From CAWCPR01 sp963797475 (GTDB taxonomy: Bacteria; Chloroflexota; Anaerolineae; Anaerolineales; UBA4823): a stretch of 64,000 bases of DNA. Where the stretch lies: the NCBI GenBank assembly GCA_963797475.1, contig CAWCPR010000003.1, positions 806,001-870,000 on the forward strand. The letters run 5' to 3'. A program made the translations under genes and the position numbers. Shown in pieces: positions 52,261 to 61,474 of this stretch (positions are counted from its first letter, which is position 1; the number at the start of each line of letters is the position of its first letter). A model generated the notes under the pieces. That model searched no databases. It was not told the DNA's origin and was given only the letters and a program-made list of their open reading frames with translations.

Positions 52261-53703
52261 TCAACGATTGATAAAGCTTTCGGCAAATTGAACGTATTTG
52301 TAGACATCTGCAAAATTCGTGGCCAGTCCAATCGAGGCCCGCAGCGCGCCGGTCGTCTTGCCGTCGATGACCTGCAAGAACTGCTCGAAGGTGAGGTGGT
52401 CTTTATCCCGGAAACAGGGAGCCAGGATCTCCTTCGTAAATCCCAGGGCGACCTCCCGCGCCCCCGGATTACAGTGACAGCCGGCGCGCAGCGAGATGCG
52501 CCGCTCATTCGCCAGTCTCTCCACATCGTTACAGTCAATTAATTCGCCATCCGGATCGAAGAAATTCACCTGGACGGTCCCGCCGCGTAAGTCCATATTT
52601 GGCGGTCCATACAAACGGATCAACGGTTTTCCATTGCAGTGATGCAGCGCCAGCAACTGCTCGATCAGCCAGCCCGTCAGGCACATTACCCGTGTGTGAA
52701 TCAGGTCGATCCCTATCAATTCGATCCACTTGAGCCCGATCTCGACCGCTGGCAGGCTCAGGTAGTTGACCGTGCCATCTTCGAACCCCGCCGGACCCGG
52801 GGTCAAATAATGATCGAACGCCAGGACGGAAGAAAAGGTGATCGTTCCGCCTGAATACCAGGGCCGCTGCAGCTTCTGGGCAGCGGTTTTACGCACCAGC
52901 AGGCAGCCCGTGCCGGTCGGGTAACCGAAGATTTTGTAGAATGAGATATCGACAAAATCGGGATGCCAGCGGCTGAGATCCAGCCTGTTGGAAGGAGCAA
53001 AGGAGGCCGCATCCAGCAGCACGTCCCAGCCTTTCGCTTGCGCCTGGGCGATCCATTCCAGGGGATGCTGCACCCCGGTGAAATTGGATTGGGCCGGGTA
53101 GGCGAACAGGTTGTTTCCCCCAGTTCTACCGTTCTCCAGGGCGCGCTCCAATTGATCCACATCAGCCCGCAGGTCTGGGAGCAGGACCGGGATATAAGTG
53201 ACCGCAGCGCCTCTGGAACGGGCGAACTCACGGATGCCATTCACCGAGTTGTGGTTATCGAAGGTCAGCGCGTATTGATCGCCCGGCTCGAAGGGGTACG
53301 ACTCGCCGATCAGCTTGCACGCCCCGGTCGAATTCGGGGTGAAGATCACCATGTACTCCTCGGGCGAGGCGTTGAAATACCGCAGGACGTATTCGCGGGT
53401 GTGCTCGACCAGGCGGGTCATCGCCATGGAGGTTAAGTTCTTGGAGTGCGGGTTGCCGAAGACCCCCTCGCTGAGCAGCGCCAGGTGCTCGCGCAGTTGA
53501 GACTCGGCGTACAACCCGCCGCCGGTGTAATCCAGGTAAACGTGCCCCTGCTGGTCCAGGCGTGAATAGTCGCTGCGGCGTAGTTCGTCCAGTTTCAAGG
53601 TTAAATCAAAGGCCGGGTAGGCCTGGCGGAAGGCTATAAAGGCAGCATCCAGGTCGTCCAGGCCAATGTGCAATTTAGCTTCAGTAGCTGTAGGTGGGAA
53701 CAT
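52261..53703 (-). CDS. MoCo-sulfurase-like class V aminotransferase (cysteine desulfurase fold)
   Basis: A 480-residue PLP enzyme. It resembles the N-terminal domain of eukaryotic molybdenum cofactor sulfurase: YLDYTGGGLYAESQL, TPNSTGACKLIGESYPF, the PLP Lys in DISFYKIFGYPTGTGCLLVR, then RAGCHCNPGA and the end block GALRASIGLATNFADVYKYVQF. Family members take sulfur from cysteine onto an active-site Cys; here the Cys pair in GCHCNPGA is a candidate. The MOSC domain of full sulfurases is absent. Its partner or acceptor is unknown and no molybdenum enzyme is nearby. ATG 53703 is preceded by AGGAGTTGA. Confidence 0.82.
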   Translation of the reverse strand: MFPPTATEAKLHIGLDDLDAAFIAFRQAYPAFDLTLKLDELRRSDYSRLDQQGHVYLDYTGGGLYAESQLREHLALLSEGVFGNPHSKNLTSMAMTRLVEHTREYVLRYFNASPEEYMVIFTPNSTGACKLIGESYPFEPGDQYALTFDNHNSVNGIREFARSRGAAVTYIPVLLPDLRADVDQLERALENGRTGGNNLFAYPAQSNFTGVQHPLEWIAQAQAKGWDVLLDAASFAPSNRLDLSRWHPDFVDISFYKIFGYPTGTGCLLVRKTAAQKLQRPWYSGGTITFSSVLAFDHYLTPGPAGFEDGTVNYLSLPAVEIGLKWIELIGIDLIHTRVMCLTGWLIEQLLALHHCNGKPLIRLYGPPNMDLRGGTVQVNFFDPDGELIDCNDVERLANERRISLRAGCHCNPGAREVALGFTKEILAPCFRDKDHLTFEQFLQVIDGKTTGALRASIGLATNFADVYKYVQFAESFINR

Positions 53704-53789
53704 GATCTCAACTCCTCGTAATTCGAGTCAAAAAAAGAAGTTCAAAAACGGGCATATTTTGAAATAGAGACCTGTATTGCTCTGGCTTA

Positions 53790-54155
53790 TCACGACCAGT
53801 TGATCAGCACAACACCGGCGCAAGTCAATAAAATACCGGTCACTTGCAGTCGAGTCAGGCTCTCCTTGAAGAGCAATACGCCGGCAGCCAGGACGATCAA
53901 CGCATACAGGGCGGCCTGCAAGGCGCCGATTATGCTCAGCTTCCAGCCGGCGAAAAATGCGATCGTGAAAAGAATAATCTGAAAGAGATACAAACCGGCC
54001 GCGCACAACATCCACGGGCTAACCAGGGCAGACCGCAAGTCTCCTTGGGAGGCCGCCTTCTTGATCAGCACATCAGCCACAGCTACGGCAATCACCGCCA
54101 GGAGAATTACCATTCCCTGGACCAGTTTGGGTAGGGCAAGGCCACTGGTGATCAT
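53790..54155 (-). CDS. Small four-helix EamA/SMR-like transporter
   Basis: A 121-residue membrane protein with four helices, the size of SMR/EmrE-type or half-EamA proteins that dimerise. It has an early VLIKKAAS segment with the conserved Lys and ends LFKESLTRLQVTGILLTCAGVVLINW, a typical EamA/DMT ending. It starts six bases after the AdoMet-decarboxylase-like gene, so the two are co-transcribed. MdtJI-type relatives export spermidine, so a polyamine-related role is possible but not shown. Confidence 0.75.
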   Translation of the reverse strand: MITSGLALPKLVQGMVILLAVIAVAVADVLIKKAASQGDLRSALVSPWMLCAAGLYLFQIILFTIAFFAGWKLSIIGALQAALYALIVLAAGVLLFKESLTRLQVTGILLTCAGVVLINWS

Positions 54156-54161
54156 GCCCTT

Positions 54162-54527
54162 TCAACTCCGGGCGACAATTTGCACTTTGTGGCTTCGCGC
54201 CTTGAAGAAACGGGCCGCGAACACAGCAGCCTCATCCGGGTCGTAAGGCGCACAGCTAAATACGTCCAGGTAGATCGCCCTCGAGTTATCGGCAAAGTGG
54301 GCGGAGACCAGCGAAGTCTCGATAAGCTGGGTCATGCTGAAGCCGGTGACGCGTGGATCCGCGCCAAAACGAACCACCTGGGTATCCCCGAAGCGCCGCA
54401 TTTTTATCAGATCGCACAGCTCACTCGCGAAGCGTTTGATCACTGCTTCATCCTGCATCAATTGAAGATCGCAATCATACAAATCGATACAGGATGAGAC
54501 GCCCCAACAATTTATCGGATTATCCAT
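54162..54527 (-). CDS. AdoMet decarboxylase (SpeD)-like protein
   Basis: A 121-residue protein of the prokaryotic S-adenosylmethionine decarboxylase family. These make decarboxylated AdoMet, the aminopropyl donor for spermidine, after self-cleavage to form a pyruvoyl group. Ser75 in TSLVSAHFAD lies where the cleaved Ser of bacterial SpeD occurs, His77 and Cys92 (LDVFSCAPYDP) match catalytic positions. The usual E-S-H-I-S-I-H is changed to E-T-S-L-V-S-A-H, so this is a divergent branch. No spermidine synthase is nearby. SD AGGAGGTGAG before ATG is strong. Confidence 0.7.
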   Translation of the reverse strand: MDNPINCWGVSSCIDLYDCDLQLMQDEAVIKRFASELCDLIKMRRFGDTQVVRFGADPRVTGFSMTQLIETSLVSAHFADNSRAIYLDVFSCAPYDPDEAAVFAARFFKARSHKVQIVARS

Positions 54528-55159
54528 ACCTCACCTCCTGAGAGAACATTGCCCGAGCGGCGTTTCCACCCCGCTTAAATCTCCTGTTTCTGATAATTAG
54601 GATACATAATATCTAAATGAAATGCATCGGGATTCCCACCCCATTTTCAGTTTTGTCGTTCCCTATATTTATAAGGAAATTTTGGAGGCTACCTATTGGA
54701 GATCGTATGCTATACTCTGTGACATACTCATTTTGTTTAACCTTTTACAGCGGCGAGGTCCTCCTGCGGGTAGAGCGCCCACTCCAGGCGGCGTATTGTC
54801 CGGGGGCCTTACAGAGTATTGGTGGATAAGGATCGAGTTCTGGCGGGAGCAGTTTTCTCTGGTCGCGAACCTGACCCGGCTGGGCAGATTGAGCAGTTGC
54901 GCCGTCTGGTTTACTGGTTCTGGCATGAATTATCCCATTTCATCACTGCGCTGGGTCGCGGGCAAACCTGGTGGGCGCAAGGTCAAATGGAATAATCTAT
55001 CCGCAGAGACTCGAAAGCATTATGCTCCAAAGGCTGGAAGGTTAAAGATTGCGCCAACCACCAAATCCGAGATTTGAGAAGACATGGGTAGGCTCGCCAG
55101 GCTCGTTATCGTCTGTATCCAGGCGTCTGGTAAGCAAAAGCTCAAATGTGGAGGTTGAA
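54528..55159. other. 632-bp stretch without an intact gene
   Basis: Left part, 54528-54700, is A+T-rich and probably holds the promoter of the leftward SpeD-like gene. The middle holds a coding remnant (54804-54995, +). An open frame over 54622-55077 has no family resemblance and reads out of frame with that remnant, so I do not call it. The right part, about 55000-55150, shows nothing clear except the SD of the next gene. Confidence 0.4.
54804..54995 (+). pseudogene. Remnant of a nucleotidyltransferase-like protein
   Basis: A start-less frame reads PYRVLVDKDRVLAGAVFSGR, then IEQLRRLVYWFWHELSH and FITALGRGQTWWAQGQ before a stop at 54993-54995. The WFW...GRG.TWWAQGQ pattern resembles the helical C-terminal part of aminoglycoside-type nucleotidyltransferases. 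Codon pattern and protein character are coding-like, but no start or N-terminal half can be found in frame. Assignment tentative. Confidence 0.3.
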
Positions 55160-55930
55160 ATGACAAAGGTCGTGCGCTATTTCCTGCTTTTCATATCCGC
55201 CGTGCAGTTTTTCCTGGCTATTGCCTTCTTCCTGCAATGGCCATTTGCAGTCAACTTGTGGCCATTTCAAGGGACTACGCCGCTCACATTCATCTTTATT
55301 TCATCGATCTTCGCTGCGGCTGCCGTGCCAACGCTGTGGGCTGCTGCCACAGAAAATTATGCCGCTCTGGCAGGCATCGGCCTGGACTATCTAACCATCC
55401 TGGCGCCTGTATCGATTCTCTCGTTTCAGCTTGGCGCCGCGGGCAGCGATCCTAAGATGACCGCATACGGCGTCGCGTGTGTGTTCGGAGCCCTTTTTGG
55501 GTTGGCCCTGTTCCTGTGGAGCGTGCGCTTTCCATTGGACCGCACGATTCCAATGCCCAGCCTTGTGCGCTGGTCATTCATTATCTTCATTATTGCCCTG
55601 CTGATCGTAGGCGGGAGCCTGATATTGAAAGCGCCTAATATAATCCCCTGGGCGATAACGCCAGAACTTTCGGTCGTTATGGGTTGGATGTTTTTAGGCG
55701 CGGCGATTTATTTTGCCTATGGCCTGCTAAAGCCAGGCTGGCTGAACTCCGCCGGTCAGATGATCGGCTTTCTTGCTTATGATATCGTCCTGATTGTCCC
55801 GTTTCTCACCCGGCTGCCCACAACAGCCCCTGAGCGCCAACTTGGCCTGATCATTTATACAGGGGTCGTGATCTACAGCGGCTTGCTGGCCCTTTACTAC
55901 CTCTTCCTTCACAAGCCCACTCGCTTGTGA
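55160..55930 (+). CDS. Multi-spanning membrane protein of unknown function
   Basis: A 256-residue integral membrane protein with about eight hydrophobic helices (for example YFLLFISAVQFFLAIAFFL, WSFIIFIIALLIVGGSLIL). ATG 55160 has a perfect GGAGG five bases upstream; an upstream extension in the same frame is polar and unconserved in character. No transporter or enzyme motif is recognisable. It precedes the esterase gene by 86 bp. Confidence 0.7.
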   Translation: MTKVVRYFLLFISAVQFFLAIAFFLQWPFAVNLWPFQGTTPLTFIFISSIFAAAAVPTLWAAATENYAALAGIGLDYLTILAPVSILSFQLGAAGSDPKMTAYGVACVFGALFGLALFLWSVRFPLDRTIPMPSLVRWSFIIFIIALLIVGGSLILKAPNIIPWAITPELSVVMGWMFLGAAIYFAYGLLKPGWLNSAGQMIGFLAYDIVLIVPFLTRLPTTAPERQLGLIIYTGVVIYSGLLALYYLFLHKPTRL

Positions 55931-56016
55931 ACCCGAACGCAGTGTGAGGCCGCTTCTCTTTCTGTTATCCTGCATAATACCGTTCGGGGGTATACTCACC
56001 AAGGAAGGGGCCGACT

Positions 56017-56682
56017 TTGACCGATCCGAAGAAGATGCTCCATGGGCCACATCAGGGCCAACCCATCCGGATGAGGGGCGAGCCGCTCAGCCGCGCCCGG
56101 GCCGCGCTGCTGATGGTACATGGCCGCGGGGCTAGGGCGGAAGACATCCTCTCCCTGGCCGGCGAATTAGCCCAGCCGGGGTTTGCTTTTCTTGCGCCCC
56201 AGGCCGCTGAGAATACCTGGTATCCGAACCGGTTCCTGGCGCCCCTGGAAAGCAACGAACCCTGGCTTACCTCCGCGTTAACCCTGGTTGCAGATGTGCT
56301 CGCCGAAATAGCAAGGGCTGGCATTCCATCCGAGCGCACGATGCTCCTGGGTTTCTCCCAGGGCGCCTGCCTGGCGCTGGAATTTGTCGCCCGCCTTGCG
56401 CAGCGTTACGGCGGCGTCGTTGGTCTGAGCGGCGCTTTGATTGGCCCAGATGACGCCCTCCGAGATTACGCTGGCTCTCTGGCAGGGACGCCGGTTTTTC
56501 TGGGTTGCAGCGATGTGGATATCCATGTAGCGAAAGAGCGGGTGCAGGCTGCCGGCGAAGCGCTGCGCCGCCTGGGCGGAGAAGTGACCCTGCGGCTGTA
56601 CCCCAATTTGGATCACAGCATCAATCGGGACGAAATTGATTTTGTGCAAGGTATGATGCAGTCTCTCGCTGGCAGTGTTTGA
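56017..56682 (+). CDS. Phospholipase/carboxylesterase-type alpha/beta hydrolase
   Basis: A 221-residue cytosolic serine hydrolase. Oxyanion region LLMVHGRGARAEDIL, nucleophile elbow LLGFSQGACLALE (Ser about 115), acid in GCSDVDIHV, and His in YPNLDHSINRDE. Family members hydrolyse short acyl esters or lysophospholipids; dienelactone hydrolases are related. TTG start with AAGGAAGGGG upstream. A SARP regulator gene follows after 90 bp. Confidence 0.85.
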   Translation: MTDPKKMLHGPHQGQPIRMRGEPLSRARAALLMVHGRGARAEDILSLAGELAQPGFAFLAPQAAENTWYPNRFLAPLESNEPWLTSALTLVADVLAEIARAGIPSERTMLLGFSQGACLALEFVARLAQRYGGVVGLSGALIGPDDALRDYAGSLAGTPVFLGCSDVDIHVAKERVQAAGEALRRLGGEVTLRLYPNLDHSINRDEIDFVQGMMQSLAGSV

Positions 56683-56773
56683 ATCAGTCTTCTCCCCTTC
56701 CTGTATTAATGGATTTCTGAAAGCTTGTTGCGCTGCCTGCAAAGCGCGCTCCACACTTTTATGAGGTCGCCGG

Positions 56774-59700
56774 ATGACCAATGCTGCGCCCCGTCTGAAT
56801 ATTCGCGTAATGGGATCGCCGGAGATCCAGATCGCCGGGGCGCCGCTGGTCCTGAACCACCTTAAATCGCAGGCGCTCCTTTATTATCTGGCTGCTACAG
56901 GCAATTTCCACCGTCGCGATCACCTGGCGAATCTTTTGTGGAGCGAAACCAGGTCCAGCGATGCGCACCATTCGCTGCGTTCCAGCCTCTACCGCTTGCG
57001 CCAGGCGCTGCGGGATTGCCAGGCTGACGGATTGCTCGCCAGCGATGGAAACTTGCTGGGTCTCAAGCCCGGCGCATATGATTGTGACCTGGCGGCGTTT
57101 CGCCGCTTATCGGCTGAGAACAACGAGGCCGCGCTGTCTGGGGCGGTGGCACTATTCCGTGGGCCGTTGCTGCAAGGTTTTGCACCGGCTGGCGCGCTGG
57201 CTTTCGATGAATGGGTCCAATTCGAAGCGGCGCGTCTGGACCAGGAGTGTTTGGGGGCTCTCGAGCGACTGGTCACCTGGGCTGAGTCTCGCCAGGACTG
57301 GGCCAGGGCTATTGGCTGCCTGCAGCAGATGCTGCTTATTGACCCTTATTCTGAGATAGTCCAACAGCGTCTGATGCAATTGCATCTGCGCCAGGGCGAT
57401 GCCAGCGCTGCTGTCCGCCAGTACCGCCAGTTCGAGAACCTGGTGCGCCAGGAGCTCAATCTCAGTCCCTCCCCAGAATCTCAAGCGTTGTATTCCGATG
57501 CCCTCCGCCGCCAGCACAGCCCGGCGACGCCCGCTTCCCTTCCAGGACAACTCTCTCAGCAGCCACACACCCTGCCCTTGATCGGGCGCGATCACCTGCT
57601 CGACCAGTTATCAAACATCAGCCAGGAGGCGCAGGCCGGACACGGCATGACCGTGTTGTTGCAAGGCGAGGGCGGCATCGGCAAGAGCCGGCTGCTTGCG
57701 GAGTTGGCAGCCCGCATGATCGCAGTTTCGCCCCCCTGGATCGTTTTACAGGGCGCTTGCTCGCCCTTCGATGATCTCATAACGTACGGCCCTTTCCTGG
57801 AAGCATTCCAAAATGGGGCGCCTGGCTTTCTGGAGGACTTGCCAGCCGAGCCAGACACTGGATTGCCCGACTACGCGCGGGCGGTTCTCCTGGCGCGTTT
57901 TGCAGGCCATTCGCTCCCTGACGCTCAGCGGTCCGCTCCTACTCGCCATAGAGGATCTGCAATGGGCGAACAGCGCCACGCTGAACCTGTTTGGCTTACT
58001 TTCGATGCGGCTTTCCTCCCTGCCAGCGATGCTGGTAGGGACTGTTCAACATGCGCAGGCAATCCCAGCCTTGCAAAGGCTCATCAGCACTCGGTCGCCG
58101 CCGGGGCGAGCTTCACCTGCTCACTTTACCTCCTTTGCCGCTAAACGCTGTCGTCAATCTGCTGCACAAAACCGGCGTTGTTACGACTTCGTTGGAGACA
58201 TTAGCCGAATGGCTGCATGAAAGATCGGCTGGTAATCCCTTTATATTGACTGAAATTTTAGCCCAATTACGGGCGGAAGCGGTTCTGCAGCCAGCAGGCG
58301 AGGGCTGGCAGTTGGACGCCGCCCGCTGGCTGCGTTGGCGGACGACTTTTTCATTGCCGGAGACAACTCACGATCTGGTCGCCTGGCGTTTGGCCAACCT
58401 GGCCGCGGCTGCCCGTCACCTGTTGGATATTCTGGCTGTGGCAGGCCAGCCGCTTCCGATACCGGTCCTGCGCGATTTTCCCGGCATACAGCCCGATTCC
58501 TTTCTCTCCCTTGTGGACGATCTGGCAGGCCGCGGGCTGGTGATCGAGCCGCCTGGCGCCTTATTGTCCCTCCCCCATCATTTACTGGGGGAATCCCTCT
58601 TGCACCGCCAGAGCAATCTCCGCCGCCGGACCCTTCACCAGCAACTGGCGCAGGCGCTGGAAGCCTACTTTTCCCCAAATGCTGGCGCCCAATCGCGGCA
58701 GATTGCGCTGCACGCCGTCGCCGGCGAGGACGTAGACCGGTCCCGCCGTTACGGCTTGCGGGTTCTGGATGACCTGCTGCAAGAGTATACTGGGGCAGAG
58801 ACTGTGGACTTCGTGCGCCATTTGTATGACTTACTGGCGCCGTCCGCCTCCGCCGCTGAAATGGCAAGGCTCACCCACACCTTGGGCACGCTGCACCAAT
58901 CGCTTGGCCAGCTTGAGGCTGCTGCATTTTGGCACCAGCAAAACCTCGATTGGGCGCGTCAAAGCGGCGATCCCACTGGACAGGCGCAAGCGCATTTCGA
59001 AATGGGCGAGCTGGCTCTCATGACGAACGATTACCACGCCGCGGCGCAGGCCGCTCAGGAAGGCCTCGCAGAACTCAAGGCCGGGGAAGGCCGTTTTTCT
59101 CCCGCTTCCAAAACTTCTCAGTCCTCGATCGGAAGAGGACATCGCTTACTCGGCGCGGCCTTTGCCATGGAAGGCAGCGACCTGGTCGCCGCCGAGAATC
59201 ACTTGCAGGAAGCCGTAGCAGCCCACCGCCAGACCGGGAACCAGGCCGACCTGTGCGCCGCGCTTTTCGAGCTTGGCAATATCTCCGCCCAGCGCGGCGA
59301 GCTGCAGCGCGCCCTCGACTTCTACAAAGAAGCTGCAAGCGCGGCTGAGATCGGACGCATTCATTACTACCTGGCCCTGGCGCGCAACAATTTTGCTTAT
59401 CACAACCTGCTTCTGGGTCAGATCGATCTTGCTCAAGAATCCGCCGCGCAGGGCATGAAAGTAGCCGAAGCTTTCGACCTGCTGGCCGCGCTGCTGCATC
59501 TTTACAGCACGAGGGGGGAGATTTATCTCTATCTTGGCGAATGGGACGAAGCCGAAGAATCCTTCCGGCGCGGGCTCTCAATTGCCGACGACCTGGGCAG
59601 CCTGGAGCGGCAAGCCGGCTACCGTGGTGGGTTGGCGCTGGCAGCGCGCGGCAAGCGAGACCTCGAGGCTGCGAGACGGCTGCTCGAAGAAGCCCTGGAT

Positions 59701-60114
59701 CTCATCAGCGGGCAGGGCTACTGGCACCTGCGCACGCGCCTTCAGATCTGGCTGGCCGAAACTTTGTTCGAACAAGAGCATTTCGTTGAATCCGGGCAGC
59801 TTCTGGGTCTGGCGCTCGCAATCGCTCGCCAACACAACCGCACGCTCTTGCTGGTGGAAGGCGAACGCCTGCATGCCCGCCTTCTCGCGGCGAGCGGAGA
59901 TTGGCCCGGTGCCCAGGCGCTCTTCGCCAGTACGATCGAGAGCGCCTCCAGCCTGGGCCTGCCGTTGGAAATTGCACGCCTCCAGGCCGCCTGGGGCCAG
60001 GCCGCTCTGCAGCATTCACCTGCTCCCGAGCAGGGCCGCCTGCTCGCCGAAGCCCGCGCCACCCTGGCTGCCTGCAAAGCCCGCGCCGACCTGGCTGCCT
60101 TACCCGCTGTGTGA
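56774..60114 (+). pseudogene. SARP/BTAD-type regulator with ATPase and TPR tail, two frameshifts
   Basis: A regulator of about 1110 residues when repaired. An OmpR-like winged helix is at about 10-95 (QALLYYLAATGNFHRRDHLANLLW), the BTAD helical domain at about 100-245, then an AAA/STAND ATPase with Walker A LLQGEGGIGKSRL near 300 and Walker B LLLAIEDLQWAN, and C-terminal TPR repeats to the stop. Frame changes lie near 57898-57901, in a run of four T, and near 58080-58090, between LQRLI and ALGRRRGELHLLTL. Removing one base at each restores the frame. It stands before maleylacetate reductase and related genes on the same strand and may regulate them. Confidence 0.85.
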
Positions 60115-60230
60115 ACCGGGCTCAAATACCCCCACCGGAAACCTGGCGCCATTTTCCCACATTATGCGACGCCAGCGGTGACGCTGCCGTGACGCCCCTT
60201 GATTATGATTAATTGCATAGGATGGGGTCA

Positions 60231-61382
60231 ATGGATGAGTTCCACTACGTCTCTTACGCCCAGGAAGTGATCTTCGCTCCCGGAGCACTCTCGCAATTTA
60301 GTGAGGCGCTAGATCGCCTTGGCTGCCGGCGCTTTGTCCTGTGCACCAATCGCTCCATGCGTGCAGGAGGGGTTTCTGCCGCCATCGAGGCTGCTCTGGG
60401 TGAGCGTCTCGTCGCAGAATTCGACCAGGTCAGGCCGCACGTAGCGGATGTTCAGGTTGCCGAAGCCCTGGCGCTTGCCGTCGAAAATAAAGCCGAGGCG
60501 GTAATCGGGGTGGGAGGCGGCAGTCCCATTGGGATGGCTAAAGCTGTCGCGGCCAGGCTGGCGGAGATGAGGTCCGGCGATACAAATGAGGCGATGCCCA
60601 CCGGTCGTCCGGCGATCCCGGTTGTGGCCATACCCACGACTTACGCCGGTTCGGAGATGACCCCCATTTATGGGATCACTCATACCCAGGAAACACCCCC
60701 GCGCAAAGTCACTTTCAACGACCCGAAGATCGCCCCGCGCCTTGTCATCTACGATCCACGCCTGACGCTCGCCTTGCCGCCAGAAATGACGGCTTCCACC
60801 GGGATCAACGCCCTGGCGCACTGCATCGAAGCGCTCTACTCCATCAAGCGCAACCCGCTCTCGACGGCAGCCGCCATCCGCAGCGTCAGCCACATCCATA
60901 ATGCGCTGCTGCGCTGCTATATCCATGGAGATGATTTACAGGCCCGTACGGAGATGTTCCTCGGCTCACACCTGGCAGGGTTATCACTCGCCAGCGTGGC
61001 GATGGGATTGCACCACGGCTTGTGCCATGTGCTGGGCGGGACCGCCAACGTGCCGCACGGGTTCGCAAACAGTATTATCCTGCCGCATGCCGTGCGTTTC
61101 AACGCCGAATCAACTGCGCCGCAACTGCTGCCGGCCGCAGAGGCGATGGGGATTACGGCCAATGGTCGCAGGCCAGCCGACGTCATCGAATCCTTGGCGC
61201 AAAAGATCTTCGACCTGGTCGGCCAGATGAACCTGCCACAGCGCTTGCGCGACGCAGGCGTCAAGGAGGCTGACCTGGCGCGCATCGCCCAACTGGGCTT
61301 TCAGAACCGCACGATTCAAAACAACCCCAGGCCGATCACGGATGCGTCCCAGGTCGAGGCGCTGCTCAGAGCTGCCTGGTAA
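60231..61382 (+). CDS. Maleylacetate reductase-like iron-containing alcohol dehydrogenase
   Basis: An NAD(P)H-linked enzyme of about 383 residues. It reduces maleylacetate to 3-oxoadipate in resorcinol, hydroxyquinol or chloroaromatic breakdown. It has AVIGVGGGSPIGMAKAVA (nucleotide site), IPTTYAGSEMTPIYGIT, NALAHCIEALYS and GLHHGLCHVLGG, with conserved His near the active site. Members of this subgroup often lack the metal of classical iron alcohol dehydrogenases. ATG 60231 is preceded by GGATGGGG; TTG 60213 and ATG 60222 are alternatives. MDMPI- and VOC-family genes follow. Confidence 0.82.
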   Translation: MDEFHYVSYAQEVIFAPGALSQFSEALDRLGCRRFVLCTNRSMRAGGVSAAIEAALGERLVAEFDQVRPHVADVQVAEALALAVENKAEAVIGVGGGSPIGMAKAVAARLAEMRSGDTNEAMPTGRPAIPVVAIPTTYAGSEMTPIYGITHTQETPPRKVTFNDPKIAPRLVIYDPRLTLALPPEMTASTGINALAHCIEALYSIKRNPLSTAAAIRSVSHIHNALLRCYIHGDDLQARTEMFLGSHLAGLSLASVAMGLHHGLCHVLGGTANVPHGFANSIILPHAVRFNAESTAPQLLPAAEAMGITANGRRPADVIESLAQKIFDLVGQMNLPQRLRDAGVKEADLARIAQLGFQNRTIQNNPRPITDASQVEALLRAAW

Positions 61383-61474
61383 AGGAGGTGAGACATAACC
61401 AGAATAACCCTATTGACAACGGTTGATGGATAAACGTACCTATAAGCGAATTAATTTTATTAGGAGAACAGACG

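Noticed and set aside
54622..55077. A 151-codon open frame with a possible membrane segment
   Set aside because: It conflicts with the coding-like remnant in another frame over 54804-54995 and has no recognisable feature or convincing ribosome-binding site.
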